Source: Hygrophila difformis (taxonomy: Eukaryota > Streptophyta > Magnoliopsida > Lamiales > Acanthaceae). From it: DNA of 64,000 nucleotides. The DNA lies in NCBI GenBank assembly GCA_030278955.1, contig JAOANR010000002.1, positions 11,645,982 through 11,709,981 on the forward strand, read 5' to 3'. The notes below the pieces were generated by a model. The model did no database searches. It was not told the DNA's origin and saw only the letters and a program-made list of their open reading frames with translations. This document shows positions 1-12,003 of the stretch, in pieces; the first letter of the stretch is position 1; the number at the start of each line of letters is the position of its first letter. Made by a program: the position numbers and the translations under genes.

Positions 1-2655
1 CTCTAATGATCTAAGTATATAATCTGGACTGTAATTAATTAATTAATTATGGAATGAGCGATTATTTAGACATGAAGAGTAATTGTGGATTTAATTCCAT
101 ACCCTTGCATGAGAAACCAATGTCTCTCATGCAAGATGACCCAAAAATATTTTTCTTTTATTTATTTTGTCTTTTCCCGTGTTCTGTGAAACAACTAATA
201 AGGAATATATCAGATTAATGTTGGCGGGTATTCCCACACGGATAACTAGCTCGTGATCTGTATATTAATTATTAGATGTTATTTTGCATGGTCCGGATAG
301 TGGTCGGTGGACGCCTTGGCGGTTCGTCCATCCGGGATTATAATAGCTGCTCAGCTGACTCCTATCCGGATACAGTTTTATTTTCTTTACTTTAATTTCA
401 AACCTGAATCTGAAGCTGTAGTAATATTAGATGATATATGCCAATGTCATCTAATCATTATTGCAGTAATAGAACATGTGGGTTTTTATCCAAATTCACA
501 GACAATGGAATCTGAGATGACGGCGGCAACTGTCATTTGAGGCATTCCACTGTCTAAAAGTCATCCCACCTGAAATGATCAGGACCTGGATAGCAGATGT
601 TTGCAGTCCGGATCATCCTGATTATTTTTGTCATCTTTTTAGCCAAATAAATTCTTCTCATCTCCGGCTATTTCATCTCTGTGTTTCACATTCTGTCTAA
701 ACCCACCTTATATTTTGGGTTATTTTATTTTACACTTCTCTATAAATTTATGCATGATACTATTATGAAGATATTGTGGTCGATATTATTTTGGGATCCT
801 TCCCTTGGACATAGAAGTCTTGATTTAAATCAGATGTTTCATAATAAATTTCCAACAAAAATTCCTTTATAAAATCCGGATCTGAGTAAGGGATAAATTC
901 GACAGTTATGACTAATTCATAATCCGACTGGGGGTTGATTTTGGGAAATTAGAAGCAGAGTCAGCGATTAGGTCTCACCTAGACTGAAAGGGTCTGTGTT
1001 CTTATTGAGAGTCTAGTACCTGATAGGGAATGATTTTCAGATTTATTATTTTCCAAAATTGCTGGTTGTTGGAAATCTTGTATTAAATATTACACTGGGT
1101 CAGATTCCACTTGGATTCCAATAAGGTGTGACAGATAATACTAGAGGAACAACATTCAGGCCTTGGTTATTTTCTAAGATAGGGTTGAGTATTCTTTCAA
1201 CTGCTATCTTCTTCTGCCAAAGCCTACTTTTGAGTCCTGGGTGAGTGCATCCGGAACGACTAATTTATTAGTTCGTTTCATTAGTTTGTATCTCATAACC
1301 ACCCGATGAGAAGTGAACACTGCGAGCGGTTCACCGAGAATAGGGAATTCTTGATCCACACCCGGTCATCCTGACTGGGAGCTTTCTTTTACTACCAGGG
1401 TCAGACTTTCAAAAACCTCCGAGTGATAGGGTTTTAAATGCTTTCTTTACTGCTTTCTTTTAATTGCTTTCTTTAGAGGTCACTCGGTTGTATTGAGAGT
1501 TGTGTAACTGCTACTAGGACTGAGAGTTAAGGGATAGTTCAGGGCTTAATTAGAATCTTTGGGTGTGACATGGGGGAATGATAACGGTACTTGACATCTC
1601 AATTAATGACTTGTCAGGTGTTGCTTGTCCACCACAGATAATTAACATACCTTAGCAATGCATTGCAAGGGTGGTTATGCGTCTGTGGTATCTTAGAATT
1701 TATTTTCTTAAGAACATGTAAACTCTTACTGTAAGTACCTGTCTGTTAAAGGGAACATGGTACAGAGAGCATGAGAATTAGCTAACTGAACGAATTACCC
1801 CAAACTAAGATCTGTGTAACAAAATGGAAGTTTAACTATGTTTCATCTGAATCTTGTCCAATCTTTATTCTTTTCTTCCTGTCCCTTCTGTCATAATGTA
1901 AATCTGTTTCCTTAGATAATCTTAATTGCTTTCTTAGATTACTTTTATTGCTTTCTTAGATTAAATTTAATTCACTTTGTAGATTAATTTTATCTGCTTT
2001 ATTTTAATTGCTTTCATGATCTAATTCAAATTCTGTCAAGTAGTTGTTAGTCATATCACACACCTGATTCGAGTAACCGAGTGGAAAATCTTAGTAAATG
2101 ACGTGGGACCTGCTTCTATCGCACATCCTCCAGTGAACGATCCGGTCTTACTATAAATTACTGCAATTTTTGACACCGTGCGCTTTCGGGAGCACAGTTT
2201 CTTAACTACGAGCAATAAAAACATGACTACGTATAAATATATCCCTAATCACAACACCGCCATCATAAATTGGTTTCATTAAATAGAACCTAAACCAGGA
2301 TCACGAATTTTCAGAAAATACTCATGTAGTGGGAATTAGTCAGAAGTTTCATGGCAGGAAATCTTATGGCAAGAATTGATGAGAAATATCATGGCATATT
2401 TGCCGGGGATCCTCAGTGTGACAGGCTGAAGATCAACCTATCCCGGCTATGCCATGAGATTTGTCAGCATTTCATGACAGAGAGGACCACAGCGCCATTT
2501 GAAACCAAAGTACCATACTTGAGTAATAAAAAGAATAATAATCTTGATATATCCCTAAACCCTTTCCCGTGAATCATAACTCTTTTCATTTAATAAATCT
2601 AACCTGGTATAATTTTAGCAAAAGCTCGAGTTAACGAAACTTGTCAAAAGTTTCA
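1..2655 (+). repeat. Element A 5' LTR (3' part only)
   Basis: This matches 13262-15916 base for base apart from isolated substitutions (for example near 184, 269, 1037, 1180, 1542 and 2231). It ends in TTTCA at 2651-2655, next to the PBS. It contains CTTTCTTT-rich tracts around 1440-1480 and 1930-2010 and a diverged duplication of its own 3' end (see 2389-2412). Short open frames here are not conserved coding sequence. Confidence 0.93.
2389..2412 (+). other. Fossil primer binding site inside the LTR
   Basis: The string here shares CATGGC and TTGCCGGGGA with the true PBS at 2656-2673 but has lost the GCCG in between. About 40 bases upstream, GTCAGAAGTTTCATGGC matches the real LTR/PBS junction (GTCAAAAGTTTCATGGC) at one mismatch. 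Flanking text such as TATCCCTAA and the AT-rich stretch before AACC-AGG/TGG is also repeated in order. It looks like an older LTR end plus PBS that became absorbed when the LTR boundary moved about 260-300 bp downstream. The same fossil is present in the other LTR at 15650-15673. Confidence 0.65.
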
Positions 2656-2673
2656 TGGCGCCGTTGCCGGGGA
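2656..2673 (+). promoter_or_regulatory. Primer binding site, tRNA-Asp
   Basis: TGGCGCCGTTGCCGGGGA lies directly after the LTR end and is complementary to the 3' end of plant tRNA-Asp including CCA. This primer type is typical of Athila-group elements. It primes minus-strand DNA synthesis. Confidence 0.92.
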
Positions 2674-3187
2674 GGATGCAGCGTCGTTTATTAAGAGGAT
2701 TACACTTCTGATTACTCCTAGATTAGCTTAGATTAGTCTAGTTTAGTGTAATATATCTAATCCAGAACAGAAAAAGTACCCTCAAGATTAATTGAACATT
2801 TAGAGTACCAAGACTCTAAATGTGAGGATGTTGAACTGAGGAGAAAACCTAACCTAATGGGTATTTATCTGTCTTGCAGGAAATTCGGAACCAACCAAAA
2901 AGAAGGAGCAGAAAAAGCAGGGAAAACCAGGTTCTTGGTTGGGAAAATTCCACAAATCTGAGAAATTATTTTCGGAATTTAAAGAAATTTAAGATCCGGA
3001 ATAAATCTTGCAGATAAATGGAACTGACCCAACCTAATTTTATGCAAGTAGATTATTTTAAATAATGGCCCAATGATTTGAATCTACTTGGACTGAATTC
3101 ATTCAGGTCCAACTCAAATAAAATGGACGCAGGCCCAATATCACACTCGGGCCCAATCCGTTGAAAATTTGAAAATTCAAAAAGTCT
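2674..3187 (+). other. Element A untranslated leader
   Basis: No coding potential is seen. The leader contains the first of three copies of the box AAATGTGAGGATGTTGA (2818-2834), preceded by a small hairpin (TAGAGT 2801-2806 pairing with ACTCTA 2813-2818). The third copy of this box sits at the start of the 3' LTR, so this may be a displaced polypurine tract/LTR junction. Confidence 0.6.
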
Positions 3188-3689
3188 GTCGCGGACTGAC
3201 CATTTTGTCGCGGAACAACGTTCCGCGACCAAGTACAACTCCGCGACAAAATTCCCCTTATCGGCAACCCTTGTTTGTCTTTGTCGCGGAATGACCATTT
3301 TGTCGCGGAACAACGTTTCGCGACCAGGTGCAATTCCGCGACAAAATCTCACTCACCTCTGAACCCTTGTTTGTCTTTGTCGCGGAGTGATCATTTTGTC
3401 GCGATGCCCAGCATCGCGTCCATGTGCAAATTCCGCGACAAAGTTATACTCATCCCTAAACTCTGCTTGTCCTTGTCGCGGAACATTTTGTCGCGGAGCA
3501 TGACTCCGCGACAGAGTTCCTATTCCGCGACACGGACACACCACTCCATTCTTCCTCGCCGTTTTGTCGCGGTACACTTTGTCGCGGTGCGTGACTCCGC
3601 GACAAAGTCCCACACTCCGCGACACCTCTAATGTCGCCAAGCCTGGTCGCGTAATCCTGTTCCGCGACCATGGGCTAGGGTTCCGCGAC
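3188..3689. repeat. Internal FFRR palindrome array (GTCGCGG / CCGCGAC), five modules
   Basis: There are five modules at 3188-3247, 3283-3342, 3379-3439, 3475-3531 and 3566-3623, with start spacings of 95, 96, 96 and 91 bp. Each holds two forward half-sites (GTCGCGG) followed by two reverse half-sites (CCGCGAC), so each can fold into a two-helix hairpin with an internal loop. Module 3 has decayed sites. Three loose half-sites follow at about 3645-3689. Frames read through the array on both strands only because the repeat lacks stops; I do not regard them as genes. The array ends about 10 bp before a TATA-like box. Confidence 0.9.
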
Positions 3690-3699
3690 CGGCCCATTA

Positions 3700-3708
3700 C
3701 TATTTAAA
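3700..3708 (+). promoter_or_regulatory. Internal TATA-like box
   Basis: CTATTTAAA lies just downstream of the GTCGCGG array and about 160 bp upstream of the ATG at 3866. The following pyrimidine-rich sequence resembles a plant 5' UTR. It suggests that the internal gene may have its own promoter in addition to the LTR. Prediction from sequence only. Confidence 0.5.
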
Positions 3709-3865
3709 CCTCTCCGCCTCCCTCTTCTTCCTCACGCATTCGGACTTAGAAAATTTTCGAAAAACCTCTCGTACTCGAAACCTCTCCCGAAGTACACCAC
3801 TGTGTTCTTCGCACCTTTCGAACGCCAAACCCAAGGGAAACTCTGCCCAAATTTTCGCAACCCTT

Positions 3866-6800
3866 ATGGAGCCATCAGAACCTTCATCTTCGTCTTCTCC
3901 GAAGCAAACCGAACCTTGGTAAGCATTGCCCACCCTTTTCGTACGCGAACCACTGCCCTGTTTTTGTGATGTTGGGGATTCTTGCGTTGTTACTCTCGAT
4001 AATGTGCTAATGGGCCTCCTCTTGGTTGTTTTCACTTAGTTGATTTTCAATTTTAGTGGTTCTGTGTATTGGGCATGTATGGATTTCGATTCCCTGTTTT
4101 TATCGTTAATGGCCGAGTGTGGTGTTGGGGTTTGGTACTTTGGTTGGTTGATGCAGGGGCACAGATAGAAGTGTTAGGGGTTGTAGAAATTTTAATTCCA
4201 TGATGGCTGGGGTTTGGCAGTGGTAGATTCCGCCATGGTTGTGGGTTTTGAGTTTTAAGATTCTTTTGCTTTTGTTTGTTCTAGTCTATTTGCTCATGTT
4301 TTGTCTGCTTGATCTTGATTCCTCCTGGATTGTTGAAAATTCTTGAAAAAGTGAGAGTTAATGAACATAGGAATACTGCATGAATATCAATATGCTGTTG
4401 ATTTTCTTGATTATAGAGCATGAATGATCTTGTGGTTTTTGAATATGTGAGGGATGAAAATGTTTTTAATCCCATGTTTTGGCTCGAATGAAGGCATGAT
4501 CCTGTGTTAGTGTTTCACTTTGCTCATGTTGCTTGCATGCCATTGTCCTCTTTGCCCCACATTAAATGCAAAGTTGTTGTGTTTGATTATTTGTATGTTG
4601 GAGGACTGAGGAAGTTGGCTCTGATCTGTTTTGGCAAGTATTTGAGAGTATGTGGCAATCTGTGTAAAGTGTATGTTTGTTTGGTTCTGGGCAGCCTGCG
4701 CCACCACCAATCCCCTTTCCATCAGATTTCACTTTTTCACTAAAAGACAAAAAAATAGTACTAGGAATTTTGGTTGACAATGTGTTTTTGTTCCCAATGG
4801 AACTAAAGAGTGTGAGTTAAGTAGCAGTATTTTGCCACCTCAACTGCTACCTTTTTACAAAAATCCAAAAATGGGACCACACACATCCCACTTTTCATTA
4901 AATAAAATCAAGTCAACCTTTTCAAAATTAAAAAATAGTGTTTGCAATTTCTTGAACGTTTTAACTGTCCAATGACAGTCCAAACAATCCGGAGATAGCG
5001 AATCCATCCCGCCATGCCCCCATTGCACACTCCATTTTCGAGCCATCCATTCCTCCATCATCTTCTCATTCCATTTTCAACAAGTGCCTCGAGCTTGTTT
5101 AATAAAATTGGAAAAACAAACTTTTGGGCCCAATGGCCCACTAAAAAAAGAAATTTTTGGTCCAATGACCACTTCATTTTTATTTTCATTTATATTTCCC
5201 CCGTTTTGATTGGACTCAATAATCCAATTAAGTATCTCCTTCTAGGTCCTAAGGGATAATCCCTTACATTTGGATCTTTTAATAAACTCAAGATTAAATC
5301 ACTTAAATCACATTTCGAGCTTAGCAAAGCTCAAAATGTGAGGATGTTGGTTTTCACACCTGAGTAGTCTTTGAAAACTCATAAAAAATTTTGGATGTAT
5401 CTAAGCACTTTGACCTTTTTCAGGAATGCATTGGTAGTGCACTCAGGCATCGGATTGCCTGACTGCACATATGAGGCTGCTGGCAACCAGGCCTCAATTG
5501 ATCGAACAGAGATTAAGGACGCAAGAGATGCCATCAAATCAGTTTATAAGGTGCCTCTGGACCACACTACGAACGAAAAATTGAAACTTTCTCCGGGATG
5601 GGACGTGCATATTCCTCCACAGGAAAGGTCGATAGTCGCTGCATCGATAGAAAGGGACTACTATCACTTCCTGAAGAAGTTTTGGATAAGGATGATGGGG
5701 TATGCCCCCCAAGACGAAAAGACAACTCCTGAAGTCCATCATGAGCGCATCCAATTGAGGTTCAGAGAGCACAGGGCTGTGTGGAATCGGCATGTGGAAA
5801 AGGGAACAAAAGATCCAAATATAGCTGACTTCGACATCATCATCCCTAACCAGATCGTAGATCCTCAAGTTCGGATGGCCTTCGAACACAAACACATGGA
5901 TCTAAGTAGGGTTATCAACAGTGGGGCCATCATGATGTATGAAGCATTTCCATTTAAGTGGAACCCGTATCTGTTTGAAGCAAAAGGACCAGTGGAGCAG
6001 AGGTGGATTACAGATCTAGCTCGGGCCAGGCATCGAGAGCTGACCTTCAACCTGTACAAACGCCTCAAAAATGCGGAGAAATTTGAACAAAGCCGCAACA
6101 CCTCACTGTTGAACACAATGAGGAAGATGATCAAGGATGCACGCGAACAATGGGACGACCTGACTACTGTCTGGGGAAAAGGCAATCCAAGTATCACTGA
6201 GTCCTTTCTGGAAGAAGGAGTAGTACTACCTGCAGATGAGGTACTTGAAACCATCTTCACACACAGAAAGTATGGACGGTACGGGACGAACAAAGATGAT
6301 GAATTTCCCCAGCACATAGCAGTACTAAGGGATCAGCTACAAGTGGATATACGCAAAGGTGGCTGGAAACCCAAAAGGAAAAATGAAAGGCAGTTCAATT
6401 TACTATCAAAAGCTGAGGCTGGGGTATATCTCACGTACGATTTGGCAGAAGACATGTCCTACCTGGAAGGGATTCAAAAGGATCTGGTAGGGGGCATGAT
6501 AGATCAGTACAGGGACTCCTACTGGGAATTGATCATGGAAATGGACAAGTTTGCACTGGAATACTGTAATAGCACTGCTAATGGAAAGAAGGTCTTGCAC
6601 TATAACAACAATGTTCGGAGTAAGTTCTGCTCCAAGATCAAGAAGGACTGGGAGGACCAACTGAGGAGAATCACCCAAAGGAGTTTTATTGAGGACTATT
6701 TGCAGCGCGCCGAGAAGCAACTAGGCTACGAAGGTGAACCGAACAGGGAAGAGGATCCTGACGCTGAAATTGATGCATACTTCTCCACTCCCCCTGAGGC

Positions 6801-9741
6801 CAACCCACAGCCTACCCAGCCAGCAGTACAGGCTTCGGCATTACCACCAAGAGGACAGACTGAAGTACAAAAGGTTGCTACGTCCGAGCCAGTGGTGCAG
6901 CAAGAAGCAGTCCGGTGTCCAGTACAGACAGCTCAGACTGAAATGACAACATCTGCTGTAGCACCTGCCACCACTAAGGCACCCATACAGCCCGAGAAAA
7001 CCTCCACTGTTGTTGTTACATCTGAAGGTCATCAGCCAGCACCTCAACCGGGAACGAGGAGAAGGTTGATAAAGTCCGCTGATAAGGATAAGCCAGCAAG
7101 GGCTCCGGAAAAGAAAGTGGAGATCAAGGAACCGGAACCAACTGTTAGGAAAGTGGCAAAGCCCACGGATCCTAAGGACAGAGGTAAAAAGCCAATGCCG
7201 CCGCCACCCCCGAAAAAGAAGCACCAGGTGATATCCGATGCTGAGCTAGCCATGAAGATGCACAATGAAGAGCTTGCATTAGCTGGTTTGCTGGATCAAG
7301 TAACAGGTGGTTCGGGAATAGAAAAATTGACTGAGGAAGAACGCCTGGAAATGGAAAAGAAAGCTGCAGAGGAAGAGCAGATCCGAAAGAATATCCAGCA
7401 GACAAAGGATGAAGAAACTGCCAGAAAGATGCAGGCTGAGCTGGAAAGCAGGAAATCTGGAGAGGTTGAGCGGGGTAATGAGGAGGACTTCGAACTGAAG
7501 ATCACTGGAGAAGTGCAGGGGCGTGGTTTGAAAATCAAAGAAGAACAACCTCCTGCATGGACTGGCTCCACTGCACATGATGCTGAGACCATCCGAGGGG
7601 ATATAAGGAAAAGGCTTAACGAACAGATCGAAACAAGAATCGATGCTGGAGAAAAGCCACATCAAATCAAATATCAGACAAAAGTGGGTCAAGTGATTGA
7701 TCCTCTCGTGGGCACGGCCAGAATTGAAGAATTCATCACTCAAGGAGGCCCGTCGCACCAGCCTGAGCAGTCAGAAGGACCGCAAGATTCCATAGATCCA
7801 GTAGCACTGGCCAAAACCTTGGAAAAGCAGCCAGACGACCCTCTCATGACCTCTGCGCTTAAAGAAAAGGTTCAAGGAATTCTGACTGAAGCTGCAGATG
7901 GGAATGATTCGGAAGAAGAAGCTCGGCAGGAGGAGCAAGAATTCATGAACCAAATGGCGCCTATTTTCCAACGTCCAGTTGGACGAGCTGCAAGAATTAG
8001 GGAGGAGGAGGAGGTATCAACTGATGTTGATGACCGTAATTTTCATGTAACTACATCCTCTTTACCTGTAAATTGTGAACTCAATACGATGAAAAATGTA
8101 ATTAAACAGGTAGAGGAGGAAGTCGGAGATGAAACAGCTCATGGAGAGCGAGAGCCAAGTCAGAGGGGAAATGAGGCTGAACCAAGGGATGACCAGCCAC
8201 AGGAGGGAGACGATCAAACAGACTGGCACACGAGCGACGACGAGTCCGTCGGATCCATTCGACCAGTCGAATTTTGGACTGAAAACACTGTAAGGCAAAG
8301 AATGGGCGTCTCAAAGGAATATGGGAAGAAAAAGCTAAGCGAAGAACAGATCCAGATCAAGTTCAATGGCAACAAAGAGAATGCAGAGAAGTATAAGAAG
8401 TTGCAGAAGATGATAGTGCCGGATAAAGGGTTCAGACCCGATGCGTTGTTGCACCCCACTGTTGAGACTTTCTACAGAAATCAAGAGTGGGGTAACTTCA
8501 TGCTGCATCACGACGAAGATGGCTTCGTGGAATTAACAAAGGAATTCTTCTGCAACATCGATGAAGCTGCCAGAACAACATGGATCCGGGGACAAGTGAT
8601 TAACATTGCACCTGACTGGCTGAATCAGTTCTTCGGGACTCCAGAGATTCAAAGCGAATTCCCCCCTGGTGAGATCATGACGAAGAGAGCCAAAACAACT
8701 GAATATGCGAAGTATGCAACCTTGGCTAACAGCATGACAAGCGTGACCGCCCCTGGACACACATTCAATGCAAAATGGCTGCGGATACAATTCATGCCAA
8801 CCTATGAGTTCTACATGTCCAAGATCCGGCCCAACTCGCATCCGCACACCACATCCGGGAATGTGCTAATGGGATTTGCAAGAATGTGGAGCGGAGCAAA
8901 ACTTAATGTAGGGAGGCATGTATTCGAGGTGATGATAACCCGGATAAAGGATAGACAGGTGCTGTGCTATCCGAATCTGATTAGGAGAATCTGCATAGCT
9001 CAGGGAGTTAATTTGAGCGCGTTTGAGGGCGACACAGTGGTGAAGGTGAACCCACCTATCAGTGTGCCAAGACTTCCCTTGAGTGAGAGTATCAAATACT
9101 CTCTCCCCCAACTGTCCGTCAGAGGAGATTCAGACGCTCAATCCTCTTTCATATCAGGTGAGCAGGCATCAAGAAAACGAAAGAGGCAGCCCAAGACAAA
9201 GAAGGGAACACAAAACACCTGTGCTGATGCAGGACCTTCGAATGTTCAAGAGGAGCCTCCCGCGGACCAAGAACGGACTGAGACTCCAATCCCACCTCCG
9301 ACTCAACCTCAACCTCAGATGCCTCCTCAAAGCCAGAACGTATCTCAGTTCCCTGCTGATTCCCAAACGATTGAGATGGTGAGCAGAATGAGTCAATCTA
9401 TGCTCGAGGGAATGAAATCCATGACTGATGTAATTTTGGCAAGCCAAGAGGGACAGCAGAAAAGGGCAGAAGAGGAGCGTGAAGAGCAAAGGAGGGAGAG
9501 AGAAGAGGAACGCGAAGAGCGTAGGAGAGAAAAGGAAGAGAAACGGAAGGAGAAGTTGGAGAAGGAAAGGAGAGACGAGGAATTCAGAATGATGATGCTA
9601 GAAAAAGAAGAGAAGAATCGAAAGATGGTGGAATCACTGATCCTTAGTCAAAATCAGCTCCTGCAAACCTTACTCAAGAAGATCCCTGATGAAGCTGGCT
9701 CCTCCAAGAAATCAGACGAGAAGAAAGATGGCGATCCCTGA
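3866..9741 (+). CDS. Element A protein, spliced, about 1.45 thousand residues, Transposase_32-like C-terminal region
   Basis: The continuous frame to 9741 has no convincing start of its own. A short exon at 3866-3918 (starts MEPSEPS, Ser/Pro-rich) ends at a GTAAGC donor, and a pyrimidine tract plus CAG at 5423 joins it in phase. An alternative start is the in-frame ATG at 5395. Seen in order: an N-terminal region of about 450 residues with no family I recognise; a Pro/Gln/Thr-rich linker with a PPPPPPKKK run near residue 610; a highly charged helical stretch; a region near residues 1010-1230 resembling the plant Transposase_32 / Athila ORF family (pattern: RG, conserved FFG, then a helical core); and a C-terminal Glu/Arg/Lys coiled coil near 1360-1435. 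No CCHC knuckle, DSG, YxDD or integrase triad is seen. It may be a structural or env-position protein; function unknown. The long intact frame and near-identical LTRs indicate a recent insertion. Confidence 0.7.
3919..5423 (+). other. Predicted intron in the element A gene
   Basis: The donor at 3919 reads TG/GTAAGC and the acceptor at 5422-5423 is preceded by TTTGACCTTTTTC. Exon 1 is 17 codons plus two bases, and exon 2 supplies the missing third base of the codon, so the phase fits. The 1.5-kb interval is T-rich and full of stops, as expected for a plant intron. It holds the second AAATGTGAGGATGTTG box (5334-5349), which forms one arm of a nested hairpin (CACATTT 5309-5315 with AAATGTG; GAGCTT 5317-5322 with AAGCTC 5327-5332). 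Not verified by transcript data. Confidence 0.6.
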
Positions 9742-11359
9742 CTCCATCATTTCTGAGCTTAATTGTAAATATCATATAAGAGAATTTCAATTCATCCATG
9801 CTAAACAGATTTGATTGCAAATGAAATCTCTTGTAATTGATATAATTCCTGCTTTCAGATTGGGATTTTGCAGCCCCAACAACAATCTTTGTTTTTGTTT
9901 GGTTCTTTTATTTCTGAAAAGATGTCTGACCGTCCAAGATGAATAAGTGACTGTCAGGCCAAAAATATGCTGTTGACATACTCAGTATGTCAGCAGTGCC
10001 TCTTTACTGCTTTCAATTAAATAACCAGCAAAAATATGCATAAAATTGCTCTAAATTCACATGTTGAATTTAGGCTTATGATTAAATTTTCAAACTTTTA
10101 AATTGGGATAATATAATTGAAGACATGCATGACATGAAATCCTGAGGTTTTGAGCTATAAAAATTTAATGATGCGATCAGCTTATTGGGTAATAAATCTG
10201 CATGTTAGAGATCTCGATTGAATAAATTGTTAGAGTTAAGCTTTGATTAAATTTGAGAATATTGCATGACATGAATGAACCATTCCATGTGAGATTTGAG
10301 CCATGAGTCACTTTGATGTGTGAATCATTTTGATTAAAGGAAACTAGAACTTGCAATTGGGACCGATTCAAGACCATGCCATATTCCCGAAATCGAGAAT
10401 ATGATCGAGGCACCTAGAAAACCCAAATTTTTGGCCTTCGTTTGAAATCCAAACCCAAAAATATTTTCCCTTTAGGATTAACCAACTTGAGCCTATAAGC
10501 CTAATTTTTCTTTGAAACCCACTATATTATTCCTAGCCTTCTAAAAAGACCAAGAAATTCAAACCCAAGTGTGCAGGAATGAATTCTATCAAAGGCATTA
10601 AGTTTGTGATCATCATGAAAACTATAAATCGGTATTCTATAAACCGATTCAAAAAAAAAAAAAAAAAAAAAAGAGAGAGAGTTGAATTTCATTCAACATC
10701 AATAAATTGCAAATGACAAAGCAAATTAGACATAGTCTAATGTCAATGCAATATGAAAAGAGAAAAGCAAAAGAAAGAAAGAAATAAATTGATGATCATA
10801 AAATAAAAATGCCAAGTTATGATGGAATTAAATTCTTGCCACTTCTTAGCCTAATAAATTCCCTTTCCTACCTAATGTTACAACCGTACGCCCCGTTATA
10901 ACCCTCAAATAAGACCTCGTGATCTTGATTTGAAGAAATGAGCCGGTGGCGAGTTGGTCTGATTGCAAGCTTATGGGATAATTTAATTAAACTTGATTTT
11001 GAGCGTTCATAATTAAACCCCAATTGAGAGTGAGTGATCCTTCCGATTCTCTTATAAGTGAGGCTCTGTTTCATTAAGAGTATTCATGTCATACCCTAAT
11101 TCTAATTTTTAATCTCTGCATCTTTCAAACGTGATATTCATGAAGGATTGATAATAATGTTTGATTTGTAGGCCCGATATAGTGAGCAAGTATCATTTCA
11201 TTAAACACTGCAATCAAGGGAATTCAATGCTTGTAATTTTTGATTGTCTTATCCCAATCCAAAAAGGACGTGATTTATGAAGCCACGAAAATGAATTGAA
11301 TACGTAGAGTCCGTGTTCTTACGAACATTGACTCTGACTGCTCGGGGACGATCAGTATT
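9742..11359 (+). other. Element A 3' untranslated interior
   Basis: No coding frame is supported. It contains a poly-A run followed by GA repeats at about 10650-10680 and ends at the PPT-like box. Retroviral-type pol would be expected somewhere in an autonomous element; nothing resembling it is here. Confidence 0.6.
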
Positions 11360-11376
11360 AAATGTGAGGATGTTGA
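11360..11376 (+). promoter_or_regulatory. Polypurine-type tract / 3' LTR junction
   Basis: AAATGTGAGGATGTTGA spans the inferred boundary; the LTR starts at TGATAATGG (11374) or TGTTGA (11371). The purine content of AAATGTGAGGA fits a weak PPT. The box also occurs at 2818-2834 (17/17) and 5334-5349 (16/16). Confidence 0.55.
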
Positions 11377-11682
11377 TAATGGCCAGAAATGACCATTATT
11401 TTCAATCCATTTCCGTGTCTTAAACGGGCATTTGATCGCATTCCGGTCTTACATTAAGTAAGAAAGCAGTCGAATTGGACTAATTTATGCATAATTGTAA
11501 AAATAATAAGCTGGTGTGAAAAAGGCATAAATATGTAATTTTATTACATATTTATGTTAGAAAAATCCAAAAACATGAGAAAAAGAAAAAGGAATGAAAA
11601 AGATGGGAAAAAGAGAGAAAAGCCCACAAAAAGAATATTTTCGGCCCATCTGGCCCAATCCAGCATGCCCAGGAAGACCTTT

Positions 11683-11920
11683 GTCGCGGAAGCCCCTTGG
11701 CGCGATGCATGGTTCCGCGACAAAGGAACACTCCGCGACCAAGTGGCCCAGATGAAGAAGAGACCAGCCAAAGCCCCTTGGCGCGATACCTTTGTCGCGA
11801 TGTGCTGTTCCGCGACAAAGGTCCATTCCGCGACCAAGATACATTTTTAGAGACACAAGACCCAGTCGAGAAGCTTTGCCACATGCAGTGTGTTCCGCGA
11901 CCAAACTTGGTGCTCCGAGA
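11683..11920. repeat. LTR FFRR palindrome array 1
   Basis: Two modules, 11683-11739 and 11780-11834, each have two forward half-sites (GTCGCGG, GTCGCG or the GGCGCG variant) followed by two CCGCGAC half-sites. Two further decayed reverse sites lie at 11895-11901 and 11914-11920. The array lies upstream of the LTR TATA box. Confidence 0.85.
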
Positions 11921-11995
11921 CAAAGCTGTGATGTGTGTGATGTCTTGAGACACAATGGGCTCAAATCAAGGCCCATGAGCTTAGGGTTTCCCCTC

Positions 11996-12003
11996 TATAA
12001 ATA
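11996..12003 (+). promoter_or_regulatory. LTR TATA box
   Basis: TATAAATA, preceded by CCCCTC, lies about 75 bp after the last half-site of array 1. It is the probable RNA polymerase II promoter of element A; transcription would start near 12030. Confidence 0.65.

Noticed and set aside
2351..2572. Short frame in the LTR starting ATGGCAGGAAAT
   Set aside because: Its start is the fossil LTR/PBS junction; no conserved domain. The second copy at 15612-15833 is just the other LTR.
3188..3689. CRISPR-like repeat/spacer array
   Set aside because: Repeats are short half-sites in alternating orientation with homologous spacers, in an LTR retrotransposon of a plant; no cas genes.
3053..3697. Overlapping open frames on both strands with repeated FVAE/ATK-type peptides
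   Set aside because: They are translations of the GTCGCGG palindrome array, which simply lacks stop codons.
5539..9489. Antisense frames within the large element A gene
   Set aside because: Shadow frames of a long GC-balanced coding region; they overlap one another and have no motifs.
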